64,000 bases of DNA, from positions 1,054,001 to 1,118,000 of the forward strand of contig CAVZTF010000003.1 of assembly GCA_963778185.1 (NCBI GenBank), in the 5' to 3' direction. Below the pieces are notes generated by a model that was given only the letters and a program-made list of their open reading frames with translations, was not told where the DNA came from and ran no database searches. The DNA comes from RPQJ01 sp963778185. GTDB lineage: Bacteria; Pseudomonadota; Gammaproteobacteria; Steroidobacterales; Steroidobacteraceae. The first letter of the stretch is position 1; each line of letters opens with the position of its first letter. Below, one piece after another: positions 16,748 to 26,400 of the stretch. A program made the position numbers and the translations under genes.

Positions 16748-18955
16748 ATGTCGACCGAAGCGAAGTGCCCGTACACCCCGATGCACGGTGCGCGAACCCG
16801 CCTGGGCGCCCAGTCGAACGCCGGCTGGTGGCCCGACCGGCTGAACGTGCAGATGCTGCACCAGCACTCGGCGAAGTCCAATCCGCTGGGCGAGCAGTTC
16901 GACTATGCGGAGGAGTTCAAGAAGCTCGACCTCGCCGCGGTCAAGAAGGATCTCTACGCGCTGATGACCGATTCGCAGGACTGGTGGCCGGCGGACTGGG
17001 GCCACTACGGCGGACTCTTCATCCGCATGGCCTGGCACAGCGCGGGCACCTATCGCGTGTCGGACGGGCGCGGCGGCGGCGGCAGCGGCAACCAGCGCTT
17101 CGCGCCGCTCAACAGCTGGCCCGACAACGGCAACCTCGACAAGGCACGGCGCCTGCTGTGGCCCATCAAGAAGAAGTACGGCAACAGGATCTCCTGGGCC
17201 GACCTCATGATCCTGGCCGGCAACTGCGCGCTCGAGTCGATGGGCTTCAAGACCTTCGGCTTCGGCGGCGGACGCGAGGACATCTGGGAGCCCGAGGACG
17301 ACGTCTACTGGGGCGCCGAGGCCGAGTGGCTGGCCACCAGTGACAAGGCCAACAGCCGTTACTCCGGCGACCGCGTGCTCGAGAACCCGCTCGCCGCGGT
17401 GCAGATGGGCCTGATCTACGTGAACCCCGAGGGACCGGACGGCAAGCCCGACCCGGTGGCGTCGGGCCGCGACGTGCGCGAGACCTTCGCCCGCATGGCG
17501 ATGAACGACGAGGAGACCGTCGCGCTGATCGCGGGCGGTCACACCTTCGGCAAGGCGCACGGTGCGGGTGATGCGGCGCTCGTCGGGGTCGCGCCCGAAG
17601 GTGGCCCGCTCGAGGCGATGGGCCTCGGCTGGACGAACGCGTTCGGCACCGGCAAGGGCGTGCACTGCACCACGAGCGGCATCGAAGGCGCGTGGAAACC
17701 CAACCCGACCAGGTGGGACATGGGCTACTTCGACATGCTGTTCGGCTACGAGTGGGAACTCGTGAAGAGCCCGGCGGGCGCCCACCAGTGGCGGGCGAAG
17801 GACGTGAAGCCCGAGCACATGATTCCCGACGCGCACGACCCGTCCAAGAAGCACGCGCCGATGATGACGACGGCCGACCTGTCGCTGCGCCTCGATCCGA
17901 TCTACGAAAAGATCTCGCGCCGCTTCCACAAGGATCCGCAGGCGTTCGCCGACGCGTTCGCCCGCGCGTGGTTCAAGCTGACCCACCGCGACATGGGTCC
18001 GCGCGCCCGCTACCTCGGGCCCGAGGTTCCCGCTGAAGAGCTGATCTGGCAGGACCCGGTGCCGGCGGTCGACCATGAACTCGTCAACGAGCAGGACGTT
18101 GCGGCGCTGAAGGACAAGATCCTCGCGTCGGGTCTCTCGATCCCGCAGCTCGTGACCACCGCATGGGCGTCGGCTTCGACGTTCCGGGGATCGGACAAGC
18201 GTGGCGGCGCCAACGGTGCGCGCATTCGCCTCGCGCCGCAGAAGGACTGGGAAGTGAACCAGCCTGCGGAACTGGCCACCGTGCTGCAGAAGCTCGCGGC
18301 TATCCAGAAGGCCTTCAACGATGCGCAGTCCGGCAAGAAGCGGATTTCGCTGGCGGACCTCATCGTGCTGGCGGGCAGCGCTGCCGTCGAAGCCGCCGCG
18401 AAGAAGGCCGGCCACACGGTCACCGTGCCCTTCTCGCCCGGCCGCACAGATGCCTCGCAGGCGCAGACCGACGTGGAATCGTTCGCCGTGCTCGAGCCGC
18501 TGGCCGACGGTTTCCGCAACTACCTGCGCGCGGGCGTGAAGACTCCCGCCGAAGAGTTGTTGCTGGACCGCGCGCAGCTGATGACGCTCACCGCGCCCGA
18601 GTTGACCGTGCTCGTCGGCGGCATGCGCGCCCTGGGCGCCAACGTGGGCAACGCCAGGCACGGTTTGCTCACGAGCGCACCCGGCACGCTGACGAACGAC
18701 TTCTTCGTCAACCTGCTCGACATGGGTGTCGAGTGGCGGCCTTCCTCGACCGCGGGGATCTACGAAGGGCGTGATCGCGCCTCGGGCCAGGTGAAGTGGA
18801 CCGGCACCCGCGTCGACCTCGTGTTCGGTTCGAACTCCGAGCTTCGGGCACTCGCCGAGGTCTATGCCTGTGACGACAACCGGCAGAAGTTCGTGCAGGA
18901 CTTCGTTGCGGCGTGGGCGAAGGTGATGAACCTGGATCGGTTCGACCTGGCGTAG
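16748..18955 (+). CDS. katG: Catalase-peroxidase
   Basis: Bifunctional heme catalase-peroxidase of 735 residues that removes hydrogen peroxide. The distal site RMAWHSAGTYR (Arg, Trp and His at about 92-96) is present. The tyrosine of IYVNPEGPDG completes the Trp-Tyr-Met adduct with a downstream Met, and the proximal histidine lies in GGHTFGKAHG. The second, non-heme domain is complete. ATG 16748 follows AAGGAAGG at a seven-base spacing; the longer upstream frame is not needed. It is followed by a strong hairpin shared with the convergent XRE gene. Confidence 0.97.
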   Translation: MSTEAKCPYTPMHGARTRLGAQSNAGWWPDRLNVQMLHQHSAKSNPLGEQFDYAEEFKKLDLAAVKKDLYALMTDSQDWWPADWGHYGGLFIRMAWHSAGTYRVSDGRGGGGSGNQRFAPLNSWPDNGNLDKARRLLWPIKKKYGNRISWADLMILAGNCALESMGFKTFGFGGGREDIWEPEDDVYWGAEAEWLATSDKANSRYSGDRVLENPLAAVQMGLIYVNPEGPDGKPDPVASGRDVRETFARMAMNDEETVALIAGGHTFGKAHGAGDAALVGVAPEGGPLEAMGLGWTNAFGTGKGVHCTTSGIEGAWKPNPTRWDMGYFDMLFGYEWELVKSPAGAHQWRAKDVKPEHMIPDAHDPSKKHAPMMTTADLSLRLDPIYEKISRRFHKDPQAFADAFARAWFKLTHRDMGPRARYLGPEVPAEELIWQDPVPAVDHELVNEQDVAALKDKILASGLSIPQLVTTAWASASTFRGSDKRGGANGARIRLAPQKDWEVNQPAELATVLQKLAAIQKAFNDAQSGKKRISLADLIVLAGSAAVEAAAKKAGHTVTVPFSPGRTDASQAQTDVESFAVLEPLADGFRNYLRAGVKTPAEELLLDRAQLMTLTAPELTVLVGGMRALGANVGNARHGLLTSAPGTLTNDFFVNLLDMGVEWRPSSTAGIYEGRDRASGQVKWTGTRVDLVFGSNSELRALAEVYACDDNRQKFVQDFVAAWAKVMNLDRFDLA

Positions 18956-18965
18956 TCGGACTAGT

Positions 18966-18994
18966 GGGCGCAGCTGCGTTCAGCAGCTGCGCCC
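18966..18994. terminator. Bidirectional hairpin terminator between katG and XRE gene
   Basis: A perfect 12-bp stem (GGGCGCAGCTGC / GCAGCTGCGCCC) with a five-base loop GTTCA. It lies 10 bases after the katG stop and directly against the stop of the convergent gene. There is no clear U-tract, so it may be Rho-independent only in part. Confidence 0.7.
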
Positions 18995-19306
18995 TCACTC
19001 GGCCAGCGAGCGGCCGATTTCGCGGCGGCTCGCGCCGAGCGCGAGCAGGCTGCGAATCAGGAGGTCGATCGAAACCGTGGCGTCGGCACCCTCGAGCTTG
19101 GCGACGCGTGATTGGCTGGAGCCGAGACGGGACGCGAGTTCGACCTGCGACAATCCCAGCTTGAGCCGGCGCTCGCGCACCGAGCGACTCAACGAAAGAC
19201 GCAGCTCCACGAGCGCCGCTTCCTGCTTCGAAAGGCCGAGAAACTCGGTCGCATCACCGACCTTCCAGCCACGGATCCTCAGTCTTCGGGCAACGTCAGT
19301 TCGCAT
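18995..19306 (-). CDS. XRE-family HTH regulator / solitary antitoxin-like protein
   Basis: A 103-residue DNA-binding protein. The C-terminal helix-turn-helix (LGLSQVELASRLGSSQSRVAKLEG) is the XRE/Cro type found in HigA/MqsA-like antitoxins; the N-terminal half (GDATEFLGLSKQEAALVELRLSL) matches antitoxins paired with Gp49-like toxins. No toxin gene is adjacent on either side, so it is a solitary antitoxin or a plain regulator. ATG 19306 is chosen because the inverted repeat at 19316-19333 lies just upstream. That repeat suggests autorepression. Confidence 0.82.
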   Translation of the reverse strand: MRTDVARRLRIRGWKVGDATEFLGLSKQEAALVELRLSLSRSVRERRLKLGLSQVELASRLGSSQSRVAKLEGADATVSIDLLIRSLLALGASRREIGRSLAE

Positions 19307-19315
19307 AGGGCATTG

Positions 19316-19333
19316 TATGTCATCCGTGACATA
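19316..19333. promoter_or_regulatory. Inverted repeat, probable operator of the XRE gene
   Basis: TATGTCA-TCCG-TGACATA, a perfect 7-bp inverted repeat with a four-base spacer, ten bases upstream of the XRE start at 19306. A TACAAT -10-like box overlaps its inner arm on the minus strand. Position and symmetry fit binding by a dimeric HTH repressor. Confidence 0.55.
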
Positions 19334-19439
19334 TCTGGCATGAGTCACCCCAGGCTCATCCGATGAGCCATCCGTCTGCGACCCTTTCCCTCGATGTCTG
19401 CCCGCCAAACCCCGCCATCAGACTTCAATTACATCGACT

Positions 19440-19490
19440 GTTGTCAGTCACATATCATCGTGTATACTAACGTCAACTGACACTGACAAC
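19440..19490 (+). promoter_or_regulatory. Sigma70-type promoter with flanking inverted repeat before the MerR-like gene
   Basis: -35 TTGTCA (19441-19446), 16-base spacer, -10 TATACT (19463-19468): close to consensus and the clearest promoter in the window. A 9-bp inverted repeat GTTGTCAGT (19440-19448) / ACTGACAAC (19482-19490) brackets it, one arm on the -35 and the other in the early transcribed region. This suggests repression by the downstream regulator. Confidence 0.65.
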
Positions 19491-19505
19491 GATCACCGAC
19501 ACCCA

Positions 19506-20282
19506 ATGCAACCCATCCTCCTCTCCCTCCCCGACGAACTCGCCGACTGGCGCGGCACAGCCGCCGAGCTGGCGGACAAGTGCAACGAGGTCCTCGCGGG
19601 CGTCCCCTCGCTGGCGGACGACGCCGGCTCCGCCAACGAGCGCCTCGTCCGCCACTACGTGCAGGTCGGCGTGCTCACGGCACCCGAGCGTGAGGGACGC
19701 GAGGCGCTGTTCGGGCTTCGGCAGATCATCGAGTTCCTCGCCACCCGTTACCTCCTCAAGGACGGCTGGCCGCTCGCCAAGGTCGCGGAGATCGTCCGCA
19801 CCACGGACGACGCCGGCCTCACACAGCTCATCCCGTCCGAGCGGCCGCGCACGCGCGCCGAGGAAGTGGTCGCGAAGTATCGCGGGGGCCGCGCCGCCGC
19901 GAACCTCAGCGACGACCGCATCACCGTCCGCAGCAGCAGGGACGTTTCCGCGGCAACATTTGCACTGACGCCAGAGGCACCGCCGGCTTCCGCCTCCAGG
20001 CGAGCGGCCGTACAGCAGGCGATGAAGCTCGAGACGCCCCTCTCCCTCGCCGCCGACATCTCGCGCCGCCGCGTGTCGCTCGAAGAGAACCTCAAGGCGC
20101 TCGGCAATCGCGGAAGGCCGGCCCGAGCGCAGCCGCATCGTGCGCATCGAGCTCACGCGGTGGTGCCACGTGCGACGTGGACGCCCAGCAGCTTGAACGA
20201 GATGAGCGACGAGACCCCCGCGATCCTCGGGGCCGCGCTGACCCAGGCGCTCCAGGAAGAGCGCATACAGAAAGGAAAGTAA
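19506..20282 (+). CDS. MerR-like regulator paired with a vWA protein
   Basis: A 258-residue reading frame. The N-terminal part (about residues 35-100) has the MerR-type winged HTH (RLVRHYVQVGVL...REALFGLRQIIEFLATRYLL). The rest is helical and of unknown role. Between about 20110 and 20202 the conserved protein seems to move through three frames (ERSRIVRIELTRWCHV, then DVDAQQLER, then MSDET). Three single-base insertions, including C20173 and a G near 20200, explain this and return to the original frame, so the printed residues there are probably wrong. Its last codons contain the ribosome site of the vWA gene, so the two are coupled. Confidence 0.74.
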   Translation: MQPILLSLPDELADWRGTAAELADKCNEVLAGVPSLADDAGSANERLVRHYVQVGVLTAPEREGREALFGLRQIIEFLATRYLLKDGWPLAKVAEIVRTTDDAGLTQLIPSERPRTRAEEVVAKYRGGRAAANLSDDRITVRSSRDVSAATFALTPEAPPASASRRAAVQQAMKLETPLSLAADISRRRVSLEENLKALGNRGRPARAQPHRAHRAHAVVPRATWTPSSLNEMSDETPAILGAALTQALQEERIQKGK

Positions 20283-20284
20283 CC

Positions 20285-21619
20285 ATGACGACACCCACCA
20301 TGATCATCACGGCGCGCCGCCCCGCCCTGCTGGCCGGCCACGACAACGAACTCGACGTGCTCGTCCGCGTGCAGGCGCCCGACGCCCCCGCGGAGCGACC
20401 GCTGCGCAACGCGCTGCACCTCGCGCTCGTCATCGATCGCTCCGGCTCGATGTCCGGCCAGCCGCTCGACGAGGCAAAGCGCTGTGCCGAGTTCGTGCTC
20501 GACGGATTGCAGGCCACCGATCGGCTCTCCGTCGTCGCGTACGACGACAACGCGGAGACGTTGATCCCGGCCGTGCCGCTGCACGACAAGGAAGCCGTGC
20601 GCCAGGCGATCCGGCGGATCGACGACCAGGGCTGCACCAACCTGCACGGCGGCTGGCTGCAGGGTGCCGAGACGCTCGCCCCGCACACGACCGAGAAGGT
20701 GACCTCGCGCGTCATCCTGCTGTCGGACGGCTGCGCCAACCGCGGCCTCGTCGACCCCGACCAGATCTACGCGCAGTGCGCCGACCTCGCGCGCGCCGGC
20801 GTCACGACCTCCACCTACGGCCTCGGCCGCAGCTTCAACGAGGAGCTGATGATCGGCATGGCGCAGCACGGCCACGGCAGCTCGTACTACGGCCAGACCG
20901 CGGACGACCTCATGGATCCGTTCCGTGAGGAGTTCGAGCTGCTGAACGCGATGTGCGCGCGCCGCCTGCGGCTCGAGATCGCTCCGGCCGCCGGCGTGAA
21001 GGCGAAGATGCTGAACGACTACGTCGCCGACGGCCAGAACGCGTGGCTGCTGCCCAACCTCGCCTTCGCCGGCGAAGCCTGGGCCGTGGTGCGTCTGCGT
21101 GTTCCGTCTCCCGCTTCAGCGGTTGAGGGTCAAGGTGAGGGCCTGCTCTCCCTCTGCTCCTTCTCCGTGCGCTACACCACCCTCGACGGCGAACCGCGCG
21201 CGATCCAGCCGCACGCGCTCGCCCTGCCCGCGTTGCCCGCCTCTGCGTTCCACGCGATCGCCGAGGACGAGCTGGTCGCACGCCGCGCCGGCGAACTCGA
21301 GGCGGCTTACCTGCAGACCAAGGCACGGAAAGCCGCACGCCATGGCGATTGGGCCGGCGTCGAGTCGGCGCTGCGCAAGGCCGAGCGCGCCGCCGCGAAC
21401 AACCCGTGGGTGGCTGAGTCGGTCAAGGAGCTTCGGGCGCTCGCCGCACAGAAGGACGAGGTGATGTTCTCGAAGGAGTCGGCGTTCGCGGCGCGAAAGA
21501 TGAGCACGCGGCTGGCGGAGAGGAACGAGTCCTGGAGCGTGGAGGCGCCCGCTTCTGCTTCTTTCCTGAGACGCAAGACGAATCAGGGCAAGGCGGATCC
21601 GAAGCAGCCGCGGAGCTGA
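20285..21619 (+). CDS. von Willebrand factor A domain protein
   Basis: A 444-residue cytoplasmic-looking vWA protein with no signal peptide. The MIDAS metal site is complete: DRSGSM (about residues 51-56), the threonine in GCTNLHGG and the aspartate in LLSDGCANRG. The C-terminal half is beta-rich then helical, resembling YfbK/inter-alpha-inhibitor-like proteins. AAAGGAAAG inside the end of the MerR-like gene is the ribosome site, and the genes overlap by stop and leader. MerR-vWA pairs occur in conflict-type loci. A partner AAA+ ATPase is not adjacent, the nearest being the MoxR gene at 40.9 kb. Confidence 0.88.
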   Translation: MTTPTMIITARRPALLAGHDNELDVLVRVQAPDAPAERPLRNALHLALVIDRSGSMSGQPLDEAKRCAEFVLDGLQATDRLSVVAYDDNAETLIPAVPLHDKEAVRQAIRRIDDQGCTNLHGGWLQGAETLAPHTTEKVTSRVILLSDGCANRGLVDPDQIYAQCADLARAGVTTSTYGLGRSFNEELMIGMAQHGHGSSYYGQTADDLMDPFREEFELLNAMCARRLRLEIAPAAGVKAKMLNDYVADGQNAWLLPNLAFAGEAWAVVRLRVPSPASAVEGQGEGLLSLCSFSVRYTTLDGEPRAIQPHALALPALPASAFHAIAEDELVARRAGELEAAYLQTKARKAARHGDWAGVESALRKAERAAANNPWVAESVKELRALAAQKDEVMFSKESAFAARKMSTRLAERNESWSVEAPASASFLRRKTNQGKADPKQPRS

Positions 21620-21705
21620 TCAGACCAGTTCGTTTCGAGCGGTTGCGGGCTCAGGGACGAGCCCGCCCCGCACCCAGTTGCCGGCGATCCGCCAAGGAGA
21701 ACATC

Positions 21706-21864
21706 ATGCGAATGCACGCACCGAGCCTGATCGCAGCAGGTCTTTTGCTGGCGGCGGGTGCTGGAAACGCAGACTGCTCCTGGACTTGGGACTGCAGCCG
21801 CGGCGCTGGGCAGTGCCGCCAAGTACCGATCTGGGATTGCGACTGGCAGACCGTCTGCGATTGA
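21706..21864 (+). CDS. Small exported cysteine-rich peptide
   Basis: A 52-residue frame. AAGGAGA lies five bases before ATG 21706. The N terminus is a good signal peptide (MRMHAPSLIAAGLLLAAGAGNA), leaving a mature peptide of about 30 residues with five cysteines and three tryptophans (DCSWTWDC, QC, IWDCDW, VC). I do not recognise a family. The strong ribosome site and the signal sequence support a real gene, and the Cys/Trp pattern suggests a disulfide-bonded or metal-binding secreted peptide. It follows the vWA gene by 86 bases on the same strand. Confidence 0.5.
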   Translation: MRMHAPSLIAAGLLLAAGAGNADCSWTWDCSRGAGQCRQVPIWDCDWQTVCD

Positions 21865-21905
21865 GACGAGGGGTGCGGACTGCTCGGAAGCAGCTGCCGA
21901 AGTGA

Positions 21906-22205
21906 TCAGGCCGCTCGATGGAACTTGAGCCGCACTCGGACACCGAGTGCGGCCAGGATGCGCAACAAGAGATCCGTGGACACCCCGTCCAGATTTCCAT
22001 TGAGGATTGACGTAACTCTGGGCCTCGACGCCCCCGCAAGCTGCGCAAGCTGTGCGTGAGTCATCCTTGCTTTGCGAACCTCGGAGCCGATCTGTTCGGC
22101 CAACTCGAGCTGGATCTCCATTGCAGCCCGGTCCGCGTCCGTGAGGCCCAGCACATCGGCAAGCTCCTTCGAGTTACGTGCTGTGACGGTCTTGTTCGTA
22201 CTCAT
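21906..22205 (-). CDS. HigA-type XRE antitoxin
   Basis: A 99-residue antitoxin. The C-terminal HTH (MTHAQLAQLAGASRPRVTSILNG) is followed by LLRILAALGVRVRLKF, typical of HigA-like proteins paired with Gp49-type toxins. Its start lies inside the toxin gene, with an overlap of 32 bases, so toxin precedes antitoxin in the higBA order. It should neutralise the toxin and repress the operon. Confidence 0.87.
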   Translation of the reverse strand: MSTNKTVTARNSKELADVLGLTDADRAAMEIQLELAEQIGSEVRKARMTHAQLAQLAGASRPRVTSILNGNLDGVSTDLLLRILAALGVRVRLKFHRAA

Positions 22206-22527
22206 TCAGCATCTCCGTCAGGCGTCGTCGCGCAATTTCGATCTCGGACGGCGGCGTCTCCGGCGTCTTCTTGTGAAACGCCCGGGGCACCAAGATTCCC
22301 GGTCTCGCCTTGCGATAGCAAAACACTCGGTACTGTCCAGACTCGCCTCGCAAGCGAAGCTCTTCGACGCCCGGCATCACCACAGGCATCGGCCTGGACA
22401 CCGGCAACCCGAGGTTGAAGCCACGCTGCAATGCCAAAAGCGCGCTACCGAGCTTGACCCTCACATCCCGCGGCAAAGCGCGGATCTCCTCCTTCGCCCG
22501 AAGGTGAAACACGACAGGTCGAAGCAC
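22174..22527 (-). CDS. HigB/RelE-like toxin (Gp49 family)
   Basis: A predicted mRNA-cleaving toxin of about 117 residues. It has the family pattern EEIRALPRDVRVKLGSALLALQRG, then GVEELRLRGESGQYRVFCYRKA, then AFHKKTPETPPSEIEIARRRL. The frame is open to 22590, but the conserved domain begins at the GTG at 22527, so the first 21 residues of the longer frame are probably not translated. It overlaps the HigA gene downstream. All expected core residues seem present, so this is likely an active pair. Confidence 0.84.
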   Translation of the reverse strand: MLRPVVFHLRAKEEIRALPRDVRVKLGSALLALQRGFNLGLPVSRPMPVVMPGVEELRLRGESGQYRVFCYRKARPGILVPRAFHKKTPETPPSEIEIARRRLTEMLNEYEQDRHST

Positions 22528-22693
22528 GGTGATTGTCTCAGATTCGGGACATTCGTGGCAATGGATGGAACCATCGCCACGCTGCACCACGGCATCTCGG
22601 CCGTCGCCGCGTATTTCTGCCGCAAACGCGTCAATTCAGGTTCGTCCCGGAAGCCCATGGCTGAATACTGTGCTCAGGCGGAATCCCGGCCAA

Positions 22694-23299
22694 CTAACTG
22701 GCGGATTCGGGCAAAGCGTAGGCAATCTTGCCGCCGTGCTCCGTGACGATGCCGCGCTTCCTCAGGCCGTCGATGACTTTCTCGAGTTCCTCGTCCGACA
22801 GACTGCCCTGGAACAGCGCGCGGATCGCACTGCCGAGCGTGGCCAGAGTTCTCGGCCTGCCACCATTGCGACGACTCAGGTAGTCGACCACGGCCGTCAC
22901 CCGATCCGGCAACGACTTCGAGCGCAGCAGTCGCACCAGCGGGATGTCTTCGATGGACGCCCACCGAAGACAGAAGATCTTCTTCGACTTGAGATGACGA
23001 ATCAGCGGGTCGAAGCCCGCATCCCTGGAGATGATGTGGAAGAACGCTCCGGGACACTCCACGGCCAGGCGCCCGATGTAGTACGCGATGTGGAAATCGA
23101 GCGCATTCTTGCCGTGGCCGTCGATGCGAACGTACTCCGCCTCCGCCCCGAAAGGCTGCAGCGCCTGTACCATCTCGATTGAGACGCTCTTCTGCTGGCT
23201 GCCGGCGAACACCTTGACCTTGAACTGCCCGCCCATGAGGAGGCCCAGGTTCTCCGGCCGAACGTTCTCCAAGTCGATGAGCACGAAGTTGGTTTTCAC
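22694..23299 (-). CDS. NYN/PIN-like nuclease domain protein, copy 1
   Basis: A 201-residue protein. Residues 1-120 form a NYN/PIN-like fold with the acidic residues spread over three motifs: VLIDLENV, KNALDFHIAYYIG and SRDAGFDPLIRHL. The C-terminal 70 residues (DRVTAVVDYLS...SDEELEKVIDGLRKRGIV) look like a winged-helix domain. GTG 23299 is preferred: GGGGAGG lies five bases upstream, and the resulting N terminus aligns with the paralogue at 27047. Such domains are metal-dependent ribonucleases; the target is unknown. It is divergent from the nuclease-helicase gene at 23471. Confidence 0.78.
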   Translation of the reverse strand: MKTNFVLIDLENVRPENLGLLMGGQFKVKVFAGSQQKSVSIEMVQALQPFGAEAEYVRIDGHGKNALDFHIAYYIGRLAVECPGAFFHIISRDAGFDPLIRHLKSKKIFCLRWASIEDIPLVRLLRSKSLPDRVTAVVDYLSRRNGGRPRTLATLGSAIRALFQGSLSDEELEKVIDGLRKRGIVTEHGGKIAYALPESAS

Positions 23300-23470
23300 A
23301 CGGCCCTCCCCGGCAATCTCTCTCCAGATGGCCGGGACATCGTAGCCGCAAGTAAGGCCCGCATTCCGTGACTCGGTCGACGCCACCTCCGAAGTGATAG
23401 CCCAGGCTCACCGAGCGAGCCCGGGAGGGGCTAGCATCCATCTTCCCAAGCCAATGGAAGGCCCAACCGG

Positions 23471-26400
23471 TTGCACCGCCACTCCTCCCGCCTCCTCCTC
23501 TCCGCCTCCGACCTGGTCGCGTTCCACGACTGCGGCCACCTGACGCAACTCGACCGCCGCGCGCTCGACGACCCGGACCTGCGCGCCCAGCGCTGCGCCG
23601 ACGACGAGCACGCGCAGCTCATCCAGCGCAAGGGCCACGAGTTCGAAGCGCGCTATCTCGCGCGCCTCGAAGCCACGCATCCCGACCTGATCAAGATCGA
23701 CCACACCGATCGCGACCCCGACCGGCTGGCGGCCGAGACGCTGGCCGCGATGAGGTCCGGCGCCCCGGTCATCTACCAGGCGACGCTGCTGCACGAAGAC
23801 CTCGTCGGCCACGCCGACTTCCTGCGCCGCGTCGAGCGCCCGTCGGCCCTCGGCGACTGGAGCTACGAAGTCATCGACACCAAGCTCGCCCGCAGCGAGA
23901 AGCCGAAGTTCGTGCTGCAGCTGTGCTTCTACAGCGAGCTGCTCGCCCTCGCGCAGGGCGCCGAGCCGCAGGCGATGCACGTCGTGCTCGGCACGGGTGA
24001 CGAGGTCAGCTACCGCTGCGCCGACTACACGCGCTACTTCCGGCGGCTGTTGCACCGGTTCCGTGAAGCGCTGGCGGCCACCGACCCGAACGCGACCTAC
24101 CCCGATCCGTGCGAGCGCTGCCCGATCTGCCACTGGCGCGAGCTGTGCGAAGCCCGCCGCGAGCAGGACGATAGCCTCTGGCTGGTCGCCGACATCCGCT
24201 CGAGCCAGGTGCAGAAGCTGCAGGCCGCCGGCGTCCACACGCTGACCGCGCTCGCCGAACTTCCCGCGAACCACACCGTCCCGAAGCTGGCCCTGGAGAC
24301 CTTCGCCAAGCTGCGCGGGCAGGCCGCCCTGCAACTCGCCGGTCGCGGCGCAGACCAGCCGCTCCACGAACTCCTCGCACCCGAGGACGGCCATACTCGC
24401 GGCTTCGCGCGCCTGCCGCTGCCGGACGACGGCGACGTCTACTTCGACATGGAGGGCGACCCGCTCCACGGCGACGACGGGCTCGAGTACCTGTTCGGCG
24501 TCTACTACCGTGACGGCAAGGCCGGCGCCTTCGAGTTCAAGCCCTTCTGGGGCGCACGACCGCGCCGAGGAGAAGCAGGCGTTCGAGCGGTTCATGGACT
24601 GGCTCGACCAGCGCAGGCGCAAGCACCCCGGCCTGCACGTCTACCACTACGCCGCCTACGAGGACACCGCGCTCAAGAAGCTCTCGAGCCGCCACGCCAC
24701 GCGCGAGGCAGTGCTCGACACGTTCCTGCGCGAACGGCGCCTGGTCGACCTCTACAAGGTCGTCCGCGAGTCCATCCGCGCGTCCACGCCGTCGTACTCC
24801 ATCAAGGACATCGAGAAGTTCTACCGCGAGGCGCGCGAGGGCGACGTGCAGACCGCCGGCGCGAGCATCGTCTACTACGAGCGCTGGCTCGAGACCGGCG
24901 ACGAGTCGCTGCTCGAGAAGATCGAGCGCTACAACGAGGACGACGTCGTGTCGCTGCAGCTGCTGCACGAGTGGCTGCTGAGCTGCGTCCGGCCGGCATG
25001 CCCTGGCGCAAGGACGACTCCGCCGACGGCGCCACCGGGACCGCCGCAGGCGCGCCGTCGCCGAAGCTGCAGGCCTACCTCGACGAAGTCGAGAAGATCC
25101 GCGCACCGCTGCTCGCCGACCTGCCCGACGAACAGACCGACTGGACGCCCGCGCAGCACGGCCGCGCGCTGATGGCCGACCTGCTCGAGTTCCACCGCCG
25201 CAACGAGAAGCCGCAGTGGTGGGAGATGTTCGCGCGCACCGAGCTGCCGTTCGACGATCTGCTCGACTCCGTGGACGCGATCGCCGGGCTCACGAAAGTG
25301 AAGGGCACGGTGGACGAATACGAGTACCCGCCGCAGGAGATCAAGTTCGAGGCCGGCGAGTCCGCCGTGTGGCTCGAGCATCCCGAGACAGCGAACGTGA
25401 AGGTGCTCGAGGTGGACGAAGATCGCCGCCGCGTCCGGCTGGGCGCCACAAAGAAGAGCGGCAAGCTGCCCGACGCATTGAGCATCGGCCAGGGCGGGCC
25501 GCTCGACGCCGGCGTCCTCAAGGCCGCCCTGCTCCGCGTCGGCCAGAGCATCAGCGATGGCGACCACCGCTACCGTGCGCTCGAAGCGGTGTTCGAGAAG
25601 CAGTTGCCGCGCCTCGAGGGCCGCAAGGCGGGCCAGCCCATCGTCCGCGACGAGCACGCGCCGCTCGAGCAGACCATCGACGCGGTGCGCCGGCTCGACG
25701 GCAGCTATCTCTTCATCCAGGGGCCGCCCGGCTCGGGCAAGACCTACACCGGCTCGCACGTGATCGCCGCGCTGCTCGCGGACGGCAAGCGCGTCGCCGT
25801 CTCGTCGAACAGCCACAAGGCGATCAACAACCTGCTCAGGGGCGTCGAAGAGGTGCTCCTGAAGCAAGGGCAAAGGGACGTTCGCGCCGCGAAGAAGTGC
25901 TCACGCGGAGACGACTCGCAGCGGCTCCACGGCCAGGTCATCGTCGACGTCGACGAGAACGAGGCCGCGCTGGACGATCACTGGCAACTGGTCGCCGGCA
26001 CCGCCTGGCTCCTGGCCCGGCCCGAGGCCGACCAGCAGTTCGACTACCTGTTCGTCGACGAGGCGGGCCAGGTGTCGCTCGCCAACCTCGCCGCCATGGG
26101 CGCGTGCGCCCGCAACATCGTGCTGCTCGGCGACCAGATGCAGCTCGGCCAGCCGATCCAGGGCGTGCATCCCGGGCGCTCGGGCGAGTCGTCGCTCGAG
26201 TACCTGCTCGACGGCCACGCGACGGTGCCGCCCGAGCGCGGCGTCTTCCTGCCGACCACGTGGCGCATGTGCCCCGACGTGTGCCGGTTCATCTCCGACG
26301 CCGTGTACGACGGGCGTCTGTTCCCGGAGGAAATGAACGCCCACCAGCGGCTGGTGCTGGGCCCGACGCCGCATCCCGCGTTGCAGCCGACCGGCGTGGT

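Noticed and set aside
16730..18661. A 643-codon frame antisense to katG
   Set aside because: KatG is complete on the plus strand; the antisense frame has no motif or start signal.
19945..19962. A near copy of the 16-base palindrome inside the MerR-like gene
   Set aside because: It has a mismatch, lies in coding sequence and matches the expected codons (DVSAATF), so it is probably chance.
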